64,000 nucleotides of DNA from Pseudoduganella sp. (GCA_021323265.1 JAJTCO010000033.1:1-64000), one strand, 5' to 3'; positions 9,303-17,777 are shown, counted from the first letter of the stretch. The notes: generated by a model from the letters alone, not told the origin. Numbers and translations are program-made.

Positions 9303-10922
9303 TTATGGGCGCGCCACGCCGAACTGCACCGGGTGCAGCGTGCGGCGGCGCGCCTCGTCGCACACGGCCAGCACGCAGGCCAGCACCTTGCGCGTGTCGC
9401 GCGGGTCGATCACGCCGTCGTCGAGCAGGCGTGCGGATGTGTAGAAGGCGTCGGTCTGGCGTGCGAACGTGTCCAGCACGCGCGCGCGCATGGCATCGAT
9501 GGCCTGCTGGTCGACTTCCTGGCCGCGGCGCCGCATGCTGCCTTCCATCACGCTGGCCATGGTGGCGGCGGCCTGCTCGGCACCCATGACGGCGGTGCGC
9601 GCGTTGGGCCACGAGAAGCAGAAGTCGGGCAGGAAGCCGCGCCCGGACATGCCGTAGTTGCCGGCGCCGAAAGAGGCGCCGCAGTGCACCGTGATGCGCG
9701 GCACGTTGGCGTTGGCAAGCGCCTGGATCAGCTTGGCGCCGTGCTTGATCATGCCGGCTTGCTCGTAGGCCTTGCCGACCATGAAGCCGGTGGTGTTCTG
9801 CAGGAACAGGAGCGGCGTGCCGGACTGGCAGCACAGCTGGATGAAGTGGGCCGCCTTGGTGGCGCCGGCCGGGTCGAGCGGGCCATTGTTGGTGACGATG
9901 CCCAGCGCCATGCCGCACAGGGCGGCGTGCCCGGTCACGGTGGCCGGGCCGTAGCCGGGCTTGAATTCGAGGAAGGCGGAATCGTCCACCAGGCGCGCCA
10001 CCACCTCGCGCATGTCGAGCGGCGTGCGCTGGTCGCACGGGGCCAGGGCCAGGAGTTCTTCGGCGTCGTAGCGCGGCGCGCGGTAGGCCGGCAGCGCCGG
10101 CGCCAGCGCGGCGTTCCAGCCCAGGCCCGCCACCAGCTCGCGCGTGATGCGCAGGGCGTCGGCGTCGTCCTCGGCCAGGTATTCGGCCAGGCCGGAAACG
10201 CTGGCGTGCATGGCGGCTCCGCCCAGTTCCTCTTCGCCCGCCACCTCGCCGGTGGCGGCCTTCAATAGCGGCGGCCCGGCCAGGAAGGCACGCGCTCGCT
10301 CGCGCACCATCACCACGTAGTCCGACAGGCCGGGCATGTAGGCGCCGCCCGCCGTGCTCGAGCCGTGCACCACGCTGATCACCGGCAGCCCGGCCGCCGA
10401 CAGGCGCGCCAGCCAGTAAAAGCCGCTGCCGCCGTGGATGAAGGTCTCCACCTTGTACTCGAGCAGGTTGGCGCCGGCGCATTCGACCAGGTGCAGGAAG
10501 GGCAGCTTCTGCGCCAGTGCCACCTGCTGCAGGCGCTGGAACTTCTCGATGCCCATCGGCTGCACCGCGCCGGCGTCGATGCCGGCATCGTCGGCCACCA
10601 CCATGCAGCGCACGCCGCTGACGTAGCCGATGCCGCCCAGGAGGCCGGCGCCGGGCACCGAGCGCTCGGGGTCGGGATGGTCCAGGCCGTAGCCGGCCAG
10701 CGTGGCCAGCTCCAGGAAGGGGGCGCCGGGGTCGAGCAGGGCGCCCAGGCGCTCGCGCGGCAGCAGCTGGCCGCGGCGCGCGAACAGGGGCGCGGCGGCA
10801 GCCGACTTGTCGCGCGTGCGCGCCTCCAGTGCGCGCAGGCGCCCGAGCTGCGCCAGCAGTGCGGCGCGGTTGGCGCGCGCGGCCTCGGCGCCGGGCGCCA
10901 GGCGGCTTTCCAGGACCGGCAT
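9303..10922 (-). CDS. Carboxyltransferase beta subunit, geranyl- / methylcrotonyl-CoA carboxylase type (AtuC-like)
   Basis: A 539-residue acyl-CoA carboxyltransferase (crotonase-fold halves repeated) that transfers carboxyl from biotin to an alpha,beta-unsaturated acyl-CoA. The N-terminal half carries the oxyanion region STAGGAYMPGLSDYVVMV; the C-terminal half has NNGPLDPAGATKAAHFIQL, LLFLQNTTGFMVG and SFGAGNYGMSGR, as in the MCC/GCC beta family, and the length fits. Its ATG shares a base with the stop of the upstream SDR (TGATG), so translation is coupled. The neighbouring AtuA-family gene argues for geranyl-CoA rather than 3-methylcrotonyl-CoA; no HMG-CoA lyase gene, the usual partner of an MCC operon, is present. 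Confidence 0.9.
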   Translation of the reverse strand: MPVLESRLAPGAEAARANRAALLAQLGRLRALEARTRDKSAAAAPLFARRGQLLPRERLGALLDPGAPFLELATLAGYGLDHPDPERSVPGAGLLGGIGYVSGVRCMVVADDAGIDAGAVQPMGIEKFQRLQQVALAQKLPFLHLVECAGANLLEYKVETFIHGGSGFYWLARLSAAGLPVISVVHGSSTAGGAYMPGLSDYVVMVRERARAFLAGPPLLKAATGEVAGEEELGGAAMHASVSGLAEYLAEDDADALRITRELVAGLGWNAALAPALPAYRAPRYDAEELLALAPCDQRTPLDMREVVARLVDDSAFLEFKPGYGPATVTGHAALCGMALGIVTNNGPLDPAGATKAAHFIQLCCQSGTPLLFLQNTTGFMVGKAYEQAGMIKHGAKLIQALANANVPRITVHCGASFGAGNYGMSGRGFLPDFCFSWPNARTAVMGAEQAAATMASVMEGSMRRRGQEVDQQAIDAMRARVLDTFARQTDAFYTSARLLDDGVIDPRDTRKVLACVLAVCDEARRRTLHPVQFGVARP

Positions 10923-11797
10923 CAGTCGCCCTCCAGCACGCGCGGCGTGGCCGCCAGGTGGAAGCCGTTGAAGGGGGCCGTGGCGCCGCCGTCCGTGCGC
11001 AGCGCCGGCATCGGCATGCCGGGGCGCACGTTGGGGCGCCCGCCGTCCACCCGCAGCGTGCTGCCGGTGATGAAGGCGGCCGCCTCCGAGAGCAGGAAGC
11101 AGATCGCGGCCGCCACTTCCGACTCGGTGCCGAAGCGGTGCAGCGGCACCGTGCGCGGGAAGGCGCGGATGGTCTCGCGCATGGCCGGCGGGTACTGGTC
11201 CATGCCGGAGGAGGCGATGTAGCCCGGCGCCACGGCATTCACGCGCACGCCGTACTGCGCCCATTCGAAGGCGGCCGTCTCGGTGAAGCTGACCATGCCG
11301 GCGCGCGCGGCGCCCGAGTGGCCCATGCCGGGCATGCTGCCGTACATGTCGGCCACGATGTTGACGATGGCGCCGCCGTGCATGGCCATGCTCTGCTCCA
11401 GGCATTCGCGCGCCATCAGGAAGCCGCCCGTGAGGTTGGTCTGCAGCACCGCTTCCCAGCCCTTTTGCGAAATCTCGCGCAGCGGCGCCGGGAACTGGCC
11501 GCCGGCGTTGTTCACCAGGCCGTGCAGCGGCCCGTGCGCGGCCACCAGCTGCGCCACCAGCGCGCGCACGGCGCCTTCCTCGCGGATGTTGCAGCTGTAG
11601 CCGTGCGCCAGGCCGCCGGCGGCCGCGATCTCGGCGCACACGGCGTCCAGCTTGCCCGCATCGCGCCCGACCAGCAGCACGCGCGCGCCCAGCGCCGCCA
11701 GTTCGTGCGCCGTGCAGCGGCCGATGCCGCTGCCGCCGCCGGTGAGTACGATGCAGCGCCCGCGAAACAGGCCCGGGCGGAAGATGGATTGGTACAT
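10922..11797 (-). CDS. SDR-family protein resembling trans-2-enoyl-CoA reductase (PECR-like, AtuB-like position)
   Basis: A 291-residue SDR. The cofactor loop TGGGSGIGRCTA and NNAGGQF are present, and SCNIREEG and QKGWEAVLQTNLTGGF closely follow the peroxisomal trans-2-enoyl-CoA reductase (PECR) pattern. The usual YxxxK is replaced by HSGAARAGM, again as in PECR, so a classical Tyr-dependent alcohol dehydrogenase reaction is unlikely and enoyl-CoA reduction or binding is more plausible. The start at 11797 has AAAGGA eight bases upstream; an alternative ATG at 11812 overlaps the preceding stop as ATGA and would add five residues. The C-terminal tail of about 30 residues beyond the SDR fold is Pro/Gly-rich. 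Confidence 0.87.
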   Translation of the reverse strand: MYQSIFRPGLFRGRCIVLTGGGSGIGRCTAHELAALGARVLLVGRDAGKLDAVCAEIAAAGGLAHGYSCNIREEGAVRALVAQLVAAHGPLHGLVNNAGGQFPAPLREISQKGWEAVLQTNLTGGFLMARECLEQSMAMHGGAIVNIVADMYGSMPGMGHSGAARAGMVSFTETAAFEWAQYGVRVNAVAPGYIASSGMDQYPPAMRETIRAFPRTVPLHRFGTESEVAAAICFLLSEAAAFITGSTLRVDGGRPNVRPGMPMPALRTDGGATAPFNGFHLAATPRVLEGD

Positions 11798-11808
11798 CGC
11801 GTTTCCTT

Positions 11809-12939
11809 TCATTGCCAGCCGAGCTGGCGCGCGGCCAGGTCGTTCAGGATTTCTTCGGCGCCGCCGCCGATCATGTATACCTTGGCGTCGCGGTAGGCGC
11901 GCTCGGCCACCGTGCCGCGCATGCAGCCCATGCCGCCCAGGATCTGCACCGCATGGTCGGCGCACTCCTGCAGCGTCTGCGCGGCGTCGTTCTTCAGCAT
12001 GCATACCTGCGCCACCAGCGCCGCGCCCTGGCCCGCGTCCATGCGCGCCACCACGCTGTCGATGAAGGCGCGCGTGGCCGCGATGCGGGTCGCCATGCGC
12101 ACCAGCTTGTGGCGCACCGCCTGGTGCCGCACCAGCGCCTGGCCGAAGGTGTGGCGCTGCAGGGCCCAGGCCGAGGCTTCGTCCAGGCAGGCCTGCGCCA
12201 GGTAGCAGGCGTGCATGGCCAGCATCAGGCGCTCGTCGTTGAAGTTGCGCATGAGGAGCGCGAAGCCGGCGTTCTCCGCACCCAGCAGGTGCTCCGCCGG
12301 CACGCGGCAGCCGTCGAAATGCAGTTCGGCCGTGTCCGAGCACCACCAGCCCATCTTGCGCAGCGGCGTGCGCGCCAGGCCCGGCGTGTCGCCCGCCACC
12401 AGCAGCAGCGACACCCCGCCCGCACCCGGGCCGCCGGTGCGCACCGCCACCGTGAACCAGTCGGCGCGCAGGCCGGAGGTGATGAAGGTCTTCGTGCCGT
12501 GGACAAGGTAGTGGGCGCCGTCGCGCACGGCGCGCGTGGCCAGGTTCGCCACATCGGAACCGCCCCCCGGCTCCGTCACCGCCAGCGCGCTGACGGCGTC
12601 GCCGGCGTAGATGGCCGGCAGCACGCGCGCGCGCAGCGCGGCCGAGCCGCCATGCGCGATGGGCGGGGCGCCGATGCGGTGGCTGAAGAGGGAGGCCAGC
12701 AGCCCGCCGCAGCCGGCGCGGCACAGTTCCTCGTTGAGCGCCCGCAGTTCGGCGTAGCTGGCCGGCAGGCCGCCGTCGGCCGCGGGAAAGCCGAGCGCGA
12801 GCAGGCCCAGTTCGCCGGCCTGGCGGTACAGGGCGCGCGGGAAGCTGCCCGCCTCCTCCCAGTCGTTGACGTGCGGGCGCAGCTCGCGTTCGACAAAGCG
12901 GCGTACCGTGGCGCGCAGGTCGGCGCAGTCGTCGTGCAT
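11809..12939 (-). CDS. Second acyl-CoA dehydrogenase of the atu-like operon
   Basis: A 376-residue FAD-dependent acyl-CoA dehydrogenase. The FAD motif ALAVTEPGGGSD is at residues 118-129 and LGGMGCMRG near the C-terminus. Like the other dehydrogenase in this operon it lacks the YEGT glutamate (it reads MIGGGAEE) and has Glu 236 in NDERLML, the isovaleryl-CoA-dehydrogenase-type position. The ATG at 12939 shares a base with the stop of the AtuA-family gene. In the described Pseudomonas atu operon no dehydrogenase stands between atuA and atuB, so this gene is extra. It may act on a different chain-length intermediate or supply a second double bond; this is inference. Confidence 0.88.
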   Translation of the reverse strand: MHDDCADLRATVRRFVERELRPHVNDWEEAGSFPRALYRQAGELGLLALGFPAADGGLPASYAELRALNEELCRAGCGGLLASLFSHRIGAPPIAHGGSAALRARVLPAIYAGDAVSALAVTEPGGGSDVANLATRAVRDGAHYLVHGTKTFITSGLRADWFTVAVRTGGPGAGGVSLLLVAGDTPGLARTPLRKMGWWCSDTAELHFDGCRVPAEHLLGAENAGFALLMRNFNDERLMLAMHACYLAQACLDEASAWALQRHTFGQALVRHQAVRHKLVRMATRIAATRAFIDSVVARMDAGQGAALVAQVCMLKNDAAQTLQECADHAVQILGGMGCMRGTVAERAYRDAKVYMIGGGAEEILNDLAARQLGWQ

Positions 12940-14684
12940 CACGGCCTCCGGCTGGTGAAGTGGGGCGGCACGGCGATGGGCATGGCCAGCAGGCGCTGCG
13001 CCATGCCCTTGCCGAGCGCGTCGTGCCGCAGCGAGGCCATGCCGCCGCCGCCCAGGGCCTGCTCGCAGACGAAGTTGAAGGCGTCGATGCCGGGCAGTTC
13101 GTAGCGCGTCACCGCGCCGAGCACCTGCGCGCGCAGGTGCGCGGCCACGGCCTGCGCGCTGAGCTGCTCGCGCAGCAGGGGCAGGTCGGCCGGGTCGCGC
13201 GCGATGACGCCGATGTTCGAGGTGTCGCCCTTGTCGCCGCTGCGCGCCCAGGCCAGCTCCAGCAGGGGCACGTGGCGCCAGCCGGGGCGCGGCGCCTGGG
13301 CGGGCGCCGCAGTCGGCGTGGGCGCCGGTTCGGCCGCCGCTGCGCGGCCGGGCGGGATGGCCGGCTGCGCCAGCGTGCCGTCGGGCAGCTGCACGCACGG
13401 CTGCACGCGTGCCTTGTCGAGCAGGAAAGCGTGCTGCTTGATGGCTGGCGTCACGGCGGGCCGGCCGCCGATGCCGGTGGTGCCGGGCGCCCAGGAGGTG
13501 GCGGCCGGCGCGATTTCGCGCGCGAACAGTTCCAGCGCCGCGCGCTGGGGATGGGCCGCCGCCAGCCACATGACGGCCTGGCCGAAGCCATCCTGCGCGC
13601 CCAGTATCTCGGTGTGGGTAGCGCTGTAGTCGCCCAGGCCGGCCTGCGCCAGCATGGCGCGCGTGCGCTGCAGGATGGCGTCGGCCGTGCGCTGCGCCTT
13701 GCGCCCGGCCTCATGGCCGATGACGGTCAGCTGGGCCGCGCAGCGGTAGCCGTCGGCGTAGGTGGCGCTGACCTTGTAGGTGGGCGTGGGGGCGCTGCCG
13801 CGCGCGCCCTGCACCCGCACGCGCTGCGGTCCGCAGTCGGTGATGGTGACGGCGCGCCAGTCGCATGTGACGTCCGGCAGCAGGTAGCGCGCCGGGTCGC
13901 CGATTTCGTACAGCAGCTGCTCGGCGACAGCGGCGCGGCAGACCAGGCCGCCGCTGCCGGCCGGCTTGCCCAGCTCGCAGCTGCCGTCGGCGTAGCAGGT
14001 GACGATGGGGTAGCCGCTGTTGGCCCAGTCGGGCACTGTTTCCCAGTCGGTAAACAGGCCGCCGCTGCCCTGGCAGCCGCATTCGATCAGGTGCCCGGCC
14101 AGGCTGCCGCCGGCCAGGCGGTCGTAGTCGTCGGCCGCCCAGCCGAAGGCGTGCATCAGGGGCCCCAGCGTGACGGCGCTGTCGACGCAGCGGCCGGTGA
14201 TCACGATGTCGGCGCCGGCATCGAGCGCGGCGCGGATGGGCAGGGCGCCCAGGTAGGCGTTGGCGCTCAGTACCTGCGCCGGCAGCGCCAGGCCGGCCTC
14301 GCGCAGTGCGGGCAGCTGGGCCGTCACGTCGTCGCCCGTCACCACCGCGATGCGCGGCGCCAGGCCCTGTTCGGCCGCCAGCGCGCGCAGCGCCGCGGCG
14401 CAGCCCTGCGGGTGGATGCCGCCGGCGTTGGACACGATGCGCACGCCGCGCGCCAGGGCCTCGCCCAGCACCTCGCGCATGACGTCGAGGAAGTCGGTGG
14501 CATAGCCCAGTTCGGGCTGCTTGCGGCGCGCCGCCGCCAGCAGCGACATGGTCAGCTCGGCCAGGTAATCGAAGACCAGGTAGTCCAGTTCGCCGCTTGC
14601 CAGCAGCTGGCGTGCACCCAGGGCGCTGTCGCCCCAAAAGCCCGCCGCGCCGCCGATGCGGACGCACGCCTTGCCTGTTTGCAC
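12939..14684 (-). CDS. AtuA-family protein (DUF1446 with C-terminal DUF4387-like domain)
   Basis: A 581-residue cytoplasmic protein of the acyclic terpene utilization AtuA family, whose biochemical role is not established. The N-terminal DUF1446 part (about 1-440) shows GGAAGFWGDS, FDYLAELTMSLL, NAGGIHPQGC and ITGRCVDSAV; a Pro/Ala-rich linker follows, and the last ~105 residues (from HVPLLELAWARSGDKGDTSN) form the DUF4387-like domain often fused to or beside it. It starts with GTG at 14684, preceded by GGAGG five bases upstream, and is the first gene of an eight-gene operon running to 3774. Its presence is the strongest reason to read the operon as terpene/isoprenoid acid catabolism rather than plain leucine breakdown. 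Confidence 0.9.
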   Translation of the reverse strand: MQTGKACVRIGGAAGFWGDSALGARQLLASGELDYLVFDYLAELTMSLLAAARRKQPELGYATDFLDVMREVLGEALARGVRIVSNAGGIHPQGCAAALRALAAEQGLAPRIAVVTGDDVTAQLPALREAGLALPAQVLSANAYLGALPIRAALDAGADIVITGRCVDSAVTLGPLMHAFGWAADDYDRLAGGSLAGHLIECGCQGSGGLFTDWETVPDWANSGYPIVTCYADGSCELGKPAGSGGLVCRAAVAEQLLYEIGDPARYLLPDVTCDWRAVTITDCGPQRVRVQGARGSAPTPTYKVSATYADGYRCAAQLTVIGHEAGRKAQRTADAILQRTRAMLAQAGLGDYSATHTEILGAQDGFGQAVMWLAAAHPQRAALELFAREIAPAATSWAPGTTGIGGRPAVTPAIKQHAFLLDKARVQPCVQLPDGTLAQPAIPPGRAAAAEPAPTPTAAPAQAPRPGWRHVPLLELAWARSGDKGDTSNIGVIARDPADLPLLREQLSAQAVAAHLRAQVLGAVTRYELPGIDAFNFVCEQALGGGGMASLRHDALGKGMAQRLLAMPIAVPPHFTSRRP

Positions 14685-14701
14685 CGCGCCTCCTTAAATT
14701 A

Positions 14702-14713
14702 AATCATTTGATT
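14702..14713. promoter_or_regulatory. Candidate operator upstream of the atu-like operon
   Basis: A small AT-rich island (14691-14722) lies directly upstream of the GTG start of the AtuA-family gene. It contains the perfect dyad AATCA-TT-TGATT. The only nearby regulator is the TetR protein encoded at 3044-3667. Binding is conjecture; the dyad is short and may be chance in AT-rich DNA. Confidence 0.3.
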
Positions 14714-14803
14714 GAATAATTGAGGTTAGCAGGAGAAGCCGGCACCGCGCAAGCGCCGTTGCAGGCGCGCCACGGGACGGCAGGAGACGGGGCGGGGAAG
14801 GGG

Positions 14804-14826
14804 GCGCCGCCCGCAGGGGGCGGCGC
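14804..14826 (-). terminator. Stem-loop after the DUF4382 lipoprotein gene
   Basis: Nine-base perfect arms (GCGCCGCCC / GGGCGGCGC) with a five-base loop lie 12 bases past the stop of the minus-strand gene at 14838. There is no U-tract, so it is at best a weak or protective 3' hairpin. Confidence 0.35.
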
Positions 14827-14837
14827 GTGGGTGGGGC

Positions 14838-16040
14838 TTACGGCGTCAGCGTGAAATTGACGCCGGTGGCGTTGGCCAGGGACAGGTCAACGGCCGGGAT
14901 GGACTTGGCGGCATAGCCGGTGGCTGTGGCGTCGACCTGGTACTTGGCCGTGCCCGGCACCGTGCCGGCGGCGGCAAACACCAGCGGCTGGGTCGCGCTG
15001 TAGGCACTGTACTGCGGCGCGGCCAGCGGCAGCTTGCCGATGGTGTAGGCGCCGCTGGCCAGGTCGGCGCCGGCGTAGCGGATGGTCACCGTGGGGCCGC
15101 CCGTGATGGCCTGCTTGGCCGACAGCAGGGCCGATTCCGTGCTGCTGGCCGGCGTCAGCTGGGCCACGCCCTGGATGCTGCCCATGGCGCTGAGGGCGGT
15201 GAGCTTGAGCGGCGCCTGCAGCGTGCTGATCGGCACCATGGCGCTGGTGGAGGTGACCGGCACCCCGCCCACCACGTAGGCGGCATGGGTGTTGGAGGTG
15301 ACCACCACATCGTAGTTGCCCACCGGCAGGCGCGTCAGCGCAAAGTCGCCCGTGCTGGTCGGCACGGTGGAGGCGATCACGTTGCCGCCTTGCTGGGCGC
15401 TGATGGTCACGCCGTCGGCCAGTGCCGCCGTTTCCAGCGCGCCGCTGATGCCGTTCATGGCGGTCGGGATCACTTTCACCACGGGTTTCAGCGCGTAGCG
15501 GCCGTTGCCCTTGGTGACGATGGACTTGCAGGCATCGAAGTCCAGCACCAGGTCGTAGCGCTGGCCGGCCTCCACCGTGAAGTTGGCATTCATCTTGATG
15601 CCGCTTTGCACCGCGCTGGGGGTGTCGAGCGCGGTTTCGCTGCCGCCCGTGGGCAGCACGCTGTTGGCCATGCCGTTGCCGGTATTCGGGTCGAGCACCA
15701 GGCGCACCTGGCTGTAGGTGCCGGCCGTGAGCGAGGTCTGGCCCAGCGACTCCATGACGCCGTTGGTCAGGCTCAGCAGGTTGATCTTGCGCCCGGCGGG
15801 CAGGGTCAGGTCGGTCCAGCCGCTGTCGTTTTCGCCGGCGGCGGCGCTCTGGTGCACGCGCACCTTGCTGACGGTCACGTTGACCGCGTCAAAGCCGCAG
15901 GCCGGCGCGTCGGTCAGCGACACGCCCAGCGTGCCCATGGTCTGGGCCGGCGGCGGGCTGGCGCCGCCGCCGCCGCCGCCGCAAGCGGCCAGCAACAGCG
16001 CGGAGGAAATCAGGGGAAGCAGGGAGACTTTCGGATTCAT
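14838..16040 (-). CDS. DUF4382 domain lipoprotein
   Basis: A 400-residue exported lipoprotein. The signal peptide ends in the lipobox LLAAC (Cys 20), followed by a six-glycine linker and a short Pro stretch. Residues ~35-195 match the DUF4382 pattern (GTLGVSLTDAPACGFDAVNV, VRVHQSA, LDFDACKSIV), a beta-rich domain found in surface lipoproteins of unknown role. The rest consists of two carboxypeptidase-regulatory-like beta repeats (for example TGDFALTRLPVGNYDVVV and SGAYTIGKLP). Only the domain name can be assigned. The gene is in the same orientation as, and 153 bases upstream of, the atu-like operon, and is preceded by the terminator of the S8 protease, so it probably has its own promoter around 16050-16135. 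Confidence 0.82.
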   Translation of the reverse strand: MNPKVSLLPLISSALLLAACGGGGGGASPPPAQTMGTLGVSLTDAPACGFDAVNVTVSKVRVHQSAAAGENDSGWTDLTLPAGRKINLLSLTNGVMESLGQTSLTAGTYSQVRLVLDPNTGNGMANSVLPTGGSETALDTPSAVQSGIKMNANFTVEAGQRYDLVLDFDACKSIVTKGNGRYALKPVVKVIPTAMNGISGALETAALADGVTISAQQGGNVIASTVPTSTGDFALTRLPVGNYDVVVTSNTHAAYVVGGVPVTSTSAMVPISTLQAPLKLTALSAMGSIQGVAQLTPASSTESALLSAKQAITGGPTVTIRYAGADLASGAYTIGKLPLAAPQYSAYSATQPLVFAAAGTVPGTAKYQVDATATGYAAKSIPAVDLSLANATGVNFTLTP

Positions 16041-16140
16041 GGTGTGCCTCTCGGAGTTATTTGTGCTCTTCCATTATCGGTTCCGGGAGGAAAATTGCTA
16101 TGTTCGGTTTCGCACATAGTAACGATCTGTTACAAACGCC

Positions 16141-16173
16141 ATGCAAAATAAAAGGCGCCCCGCGGGGCGCCTT
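16141..16173 (-). terminator. Rho-independent terminator of the S8 protease gene
   Basis: Read on the minus strand, a fully self-complementary GC stem (AAGGCGCCCC and its complement, 16152-16173) starts about 20 bases after the stop at 16194 and is followed by TTTTATTTTG. This is a textbook intrinsic terminator. Confidence 0.85.
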
Positions 16174-16193
16174 GGAACGGCCGGGCAGAACGC

Positions 16194-17759
16194 CTACTTG
16201 GCGCAGCTGTAGGTCTGCAGCAGCTGGTAGGCGGCGTGCGCCTGGACCAGGCCGTAGCCGAACTTCTCGTCGCGTCCCTTGCTGCCCAGGTCCTGGGCGC
16301 TGGCGGCCAGGGCGGCGCGCACGTCGGCCTGGCTGCAGCGCGGGAAGTGGCTCCACACCAGGGCCGCCACGGCCGACACGTGCGGCGTCGCCATCGAGGT
16401 GCCGTCGTAGTAGGCGTAGCTGTAGGGCGCCACGTCGACCACGGCGGTCTGGCCCAGCTTGCCCAGCAGGGCAGTGCCGTCCGTGTCCGACACCGACACC
16501 GACGGGATGGTGGTGACCGTGGTGCCAAGCGTGCCGGAGAAGCCGCCCGCCACGTTGTTGTAGATCACCGCCCCCAGGCCGCCGCTCTTCTGGCAGTTGG
16601 ACACCTTGGTGGCGAAATCGATGCTGCCGCGCTGGATCAGGCACACCTTGCCCGCCACGCCCGTGTTGACGGTGTCGCCCAGGCCGAAGTTGGCCAGCGG
16701 CGCGCTGGCGCTGGCCTTGGGCGAGCCTTCCATGTCGCCTGCCGCGAACGGCGTGCCGCCCACGCTCAGGCTGGACTTGGCGCCCATGTTCATCGGCACG
16801 GTGGAGAGCACGCCCACGCCCGGCGCCGACAGTTCCACCTTGCGGTTGTACTGCGAGAAGCTGGCCCAGGCCTTGTTGGCGTCCAGCGCCCCCACCGAGA
16901 TCACCGAGGCGTAGCCGGCCGGGTAGGACTGGGTGCGGTTGCCGTCGTTGCCGGCGGCCGCCACCGACAGCACGCCCTTCTTCTGCAGGGCGGTGAAGGC
17001 CGCTTCCTCGGTGCGGCTGGCGCGCGCCCCGCCCAGCGACATGCTGATCACGCTGGCGTTTTCCGCGCCGCACTGGTTGGCGGCGGCGGCCAGGGTGGAC
17101 GAATAGGCCCAGCCGGCGGCGTCGAACACCTTGACGATGTGCAGCGGCAGCTTGCCCTCGCCCGACACGCCGACCACGCCCTTGTTGTTGCTCAAGGCGG
17201 CAACGGTGCCCGCCACGTGCGTGCCGTGGTGGTTCTCGTCGACGTTCCACTTGCCGGTACCGCTGTCGTTGTAGCCGCTCAGCGTGTTGCCGCTCAAGTC
17301 TTCATGCTGGCCGTCGATGCCGGAGTCGATGATGCACACCTTGCGCCCGGCGTAGCCGGACGGCAGGGCCGGCAGCTGGTCCGCCTGCACCATGGGGATG
17401 CCGTATGGAATCAGCTGGCCGCTGCGCGCGGCGTCGGCGCTGACCAGCGCCGTCGCCAGCGGGTAGCGCTTGACGTCTTCTTCCACGTAATCGAAATGCG
17501 GGTTGTGCTGCAGGCCGGGCAGGGCGCGCGCCGGAATGGTCAGCGCCACGGCGTTCATGCCGAAAATGAAGCGCACGTCCTCGCCCTGGGCGGCGGCGAT
17601 GGCCGCTTTCGCCCGGTCCGCCATCTTGGCGTCGAAGGCCACGATGACGCGGATCTTTTCCGGCGGTGCGGCCAGGGCCGGCGGCGCGAAGGCGACAGCG
17701 AGGGCGGCGGCGAGGGTCAGGGCGGGGATGGCTGCTGGCGGTTTGTTGCTCGACTTCAT
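16194..17759 (-). CDS. Secreted subtilisin-family (S8) serine protease with PA-domain insert
   Basis: A 521-residue exported protease. Residues 1-30 form a signal peptide ending ALA. An I9-like propeptide follows (KIRVIVAFDAKMADRAKAAI; IPARALPGLQHNPHFDYVEED). The catalytic triad is visible: Asp in CIIDSGIDGQHEDL, His in ENHHGTHVAGTVAA and Ser in YDGTSMATPHVSAVAALVW. Between His and Ser there is an extra PA (protease-associated) region (KVCLIQRGSIDFATKVSNCQKSG, then AVIYNN), common in secreted subtilases and thought to help substrate or Ca handling. The C-terminus ends soon after the catalytic core with no sorting domain. Upstream GGGAGAG gives a good ribosome site, and a 14-base dyad lies in the promoter region. 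The gene is monocistronic, ending in a clear terminator. Confidence 0.93.
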   Translation of the reverse strand: MKSSNKPPAAIPALTLAAALAVAFAPPALAAPPEKIRVIVAFDAKMADRAKAAIAAAQGEDVRFIFGMNAVALTIPARALPGLQHNPHFDYVEEDVKRYPLATALVSADAARSGQLIPYGIPMVQADQLPALPSGYAGRKVCIIDSGIDGQHEDLSGNTLSGYNDSGTGKWNVDENHHGTHVAGTVAALSNNKGVVGVSGEGKLPLHIVKVFDAAGWAYSSTLAAAANQCGAENASVISMSLGGARASRTEEAAFTALQKKGVLSVAAAGNDGNRTQSYPAGYASVISVGALDANKAWASFSQYNRKVELSAPGVGVLSTVPMNMGAKSSLSVGGTPFAAGDMEGSPKASASAPLANFGLGDTVNTGVAGKVCLIQRGSIDFATKVSNCQKSGGLGAVIYNNVAGGFSGTLGTTVTTIPSVSVSDTDGTALLGKLGQTAVVDVAPYSYAYYDGTSMATPHVSAVAALVWSHFPRCSQADVRAALAASAQDLGSKGRDEKFGYGLVQAHAAYQLLQTYSCAK

Positions 17760-17777
17760 GATTTGGCTCTCCCTAGT

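Noticed and set aside
6146..10922. Annotation of the carboxylase subunits as plain methylcrotonyl-CoA carboxylase (liuB/liuD).
   Set aside because: AtuA-family gene and absence of HMG-CoA lyase and of the liu hydratase make a firm liu assignment unsafe; left as geranyl/methylcrotonyl type.
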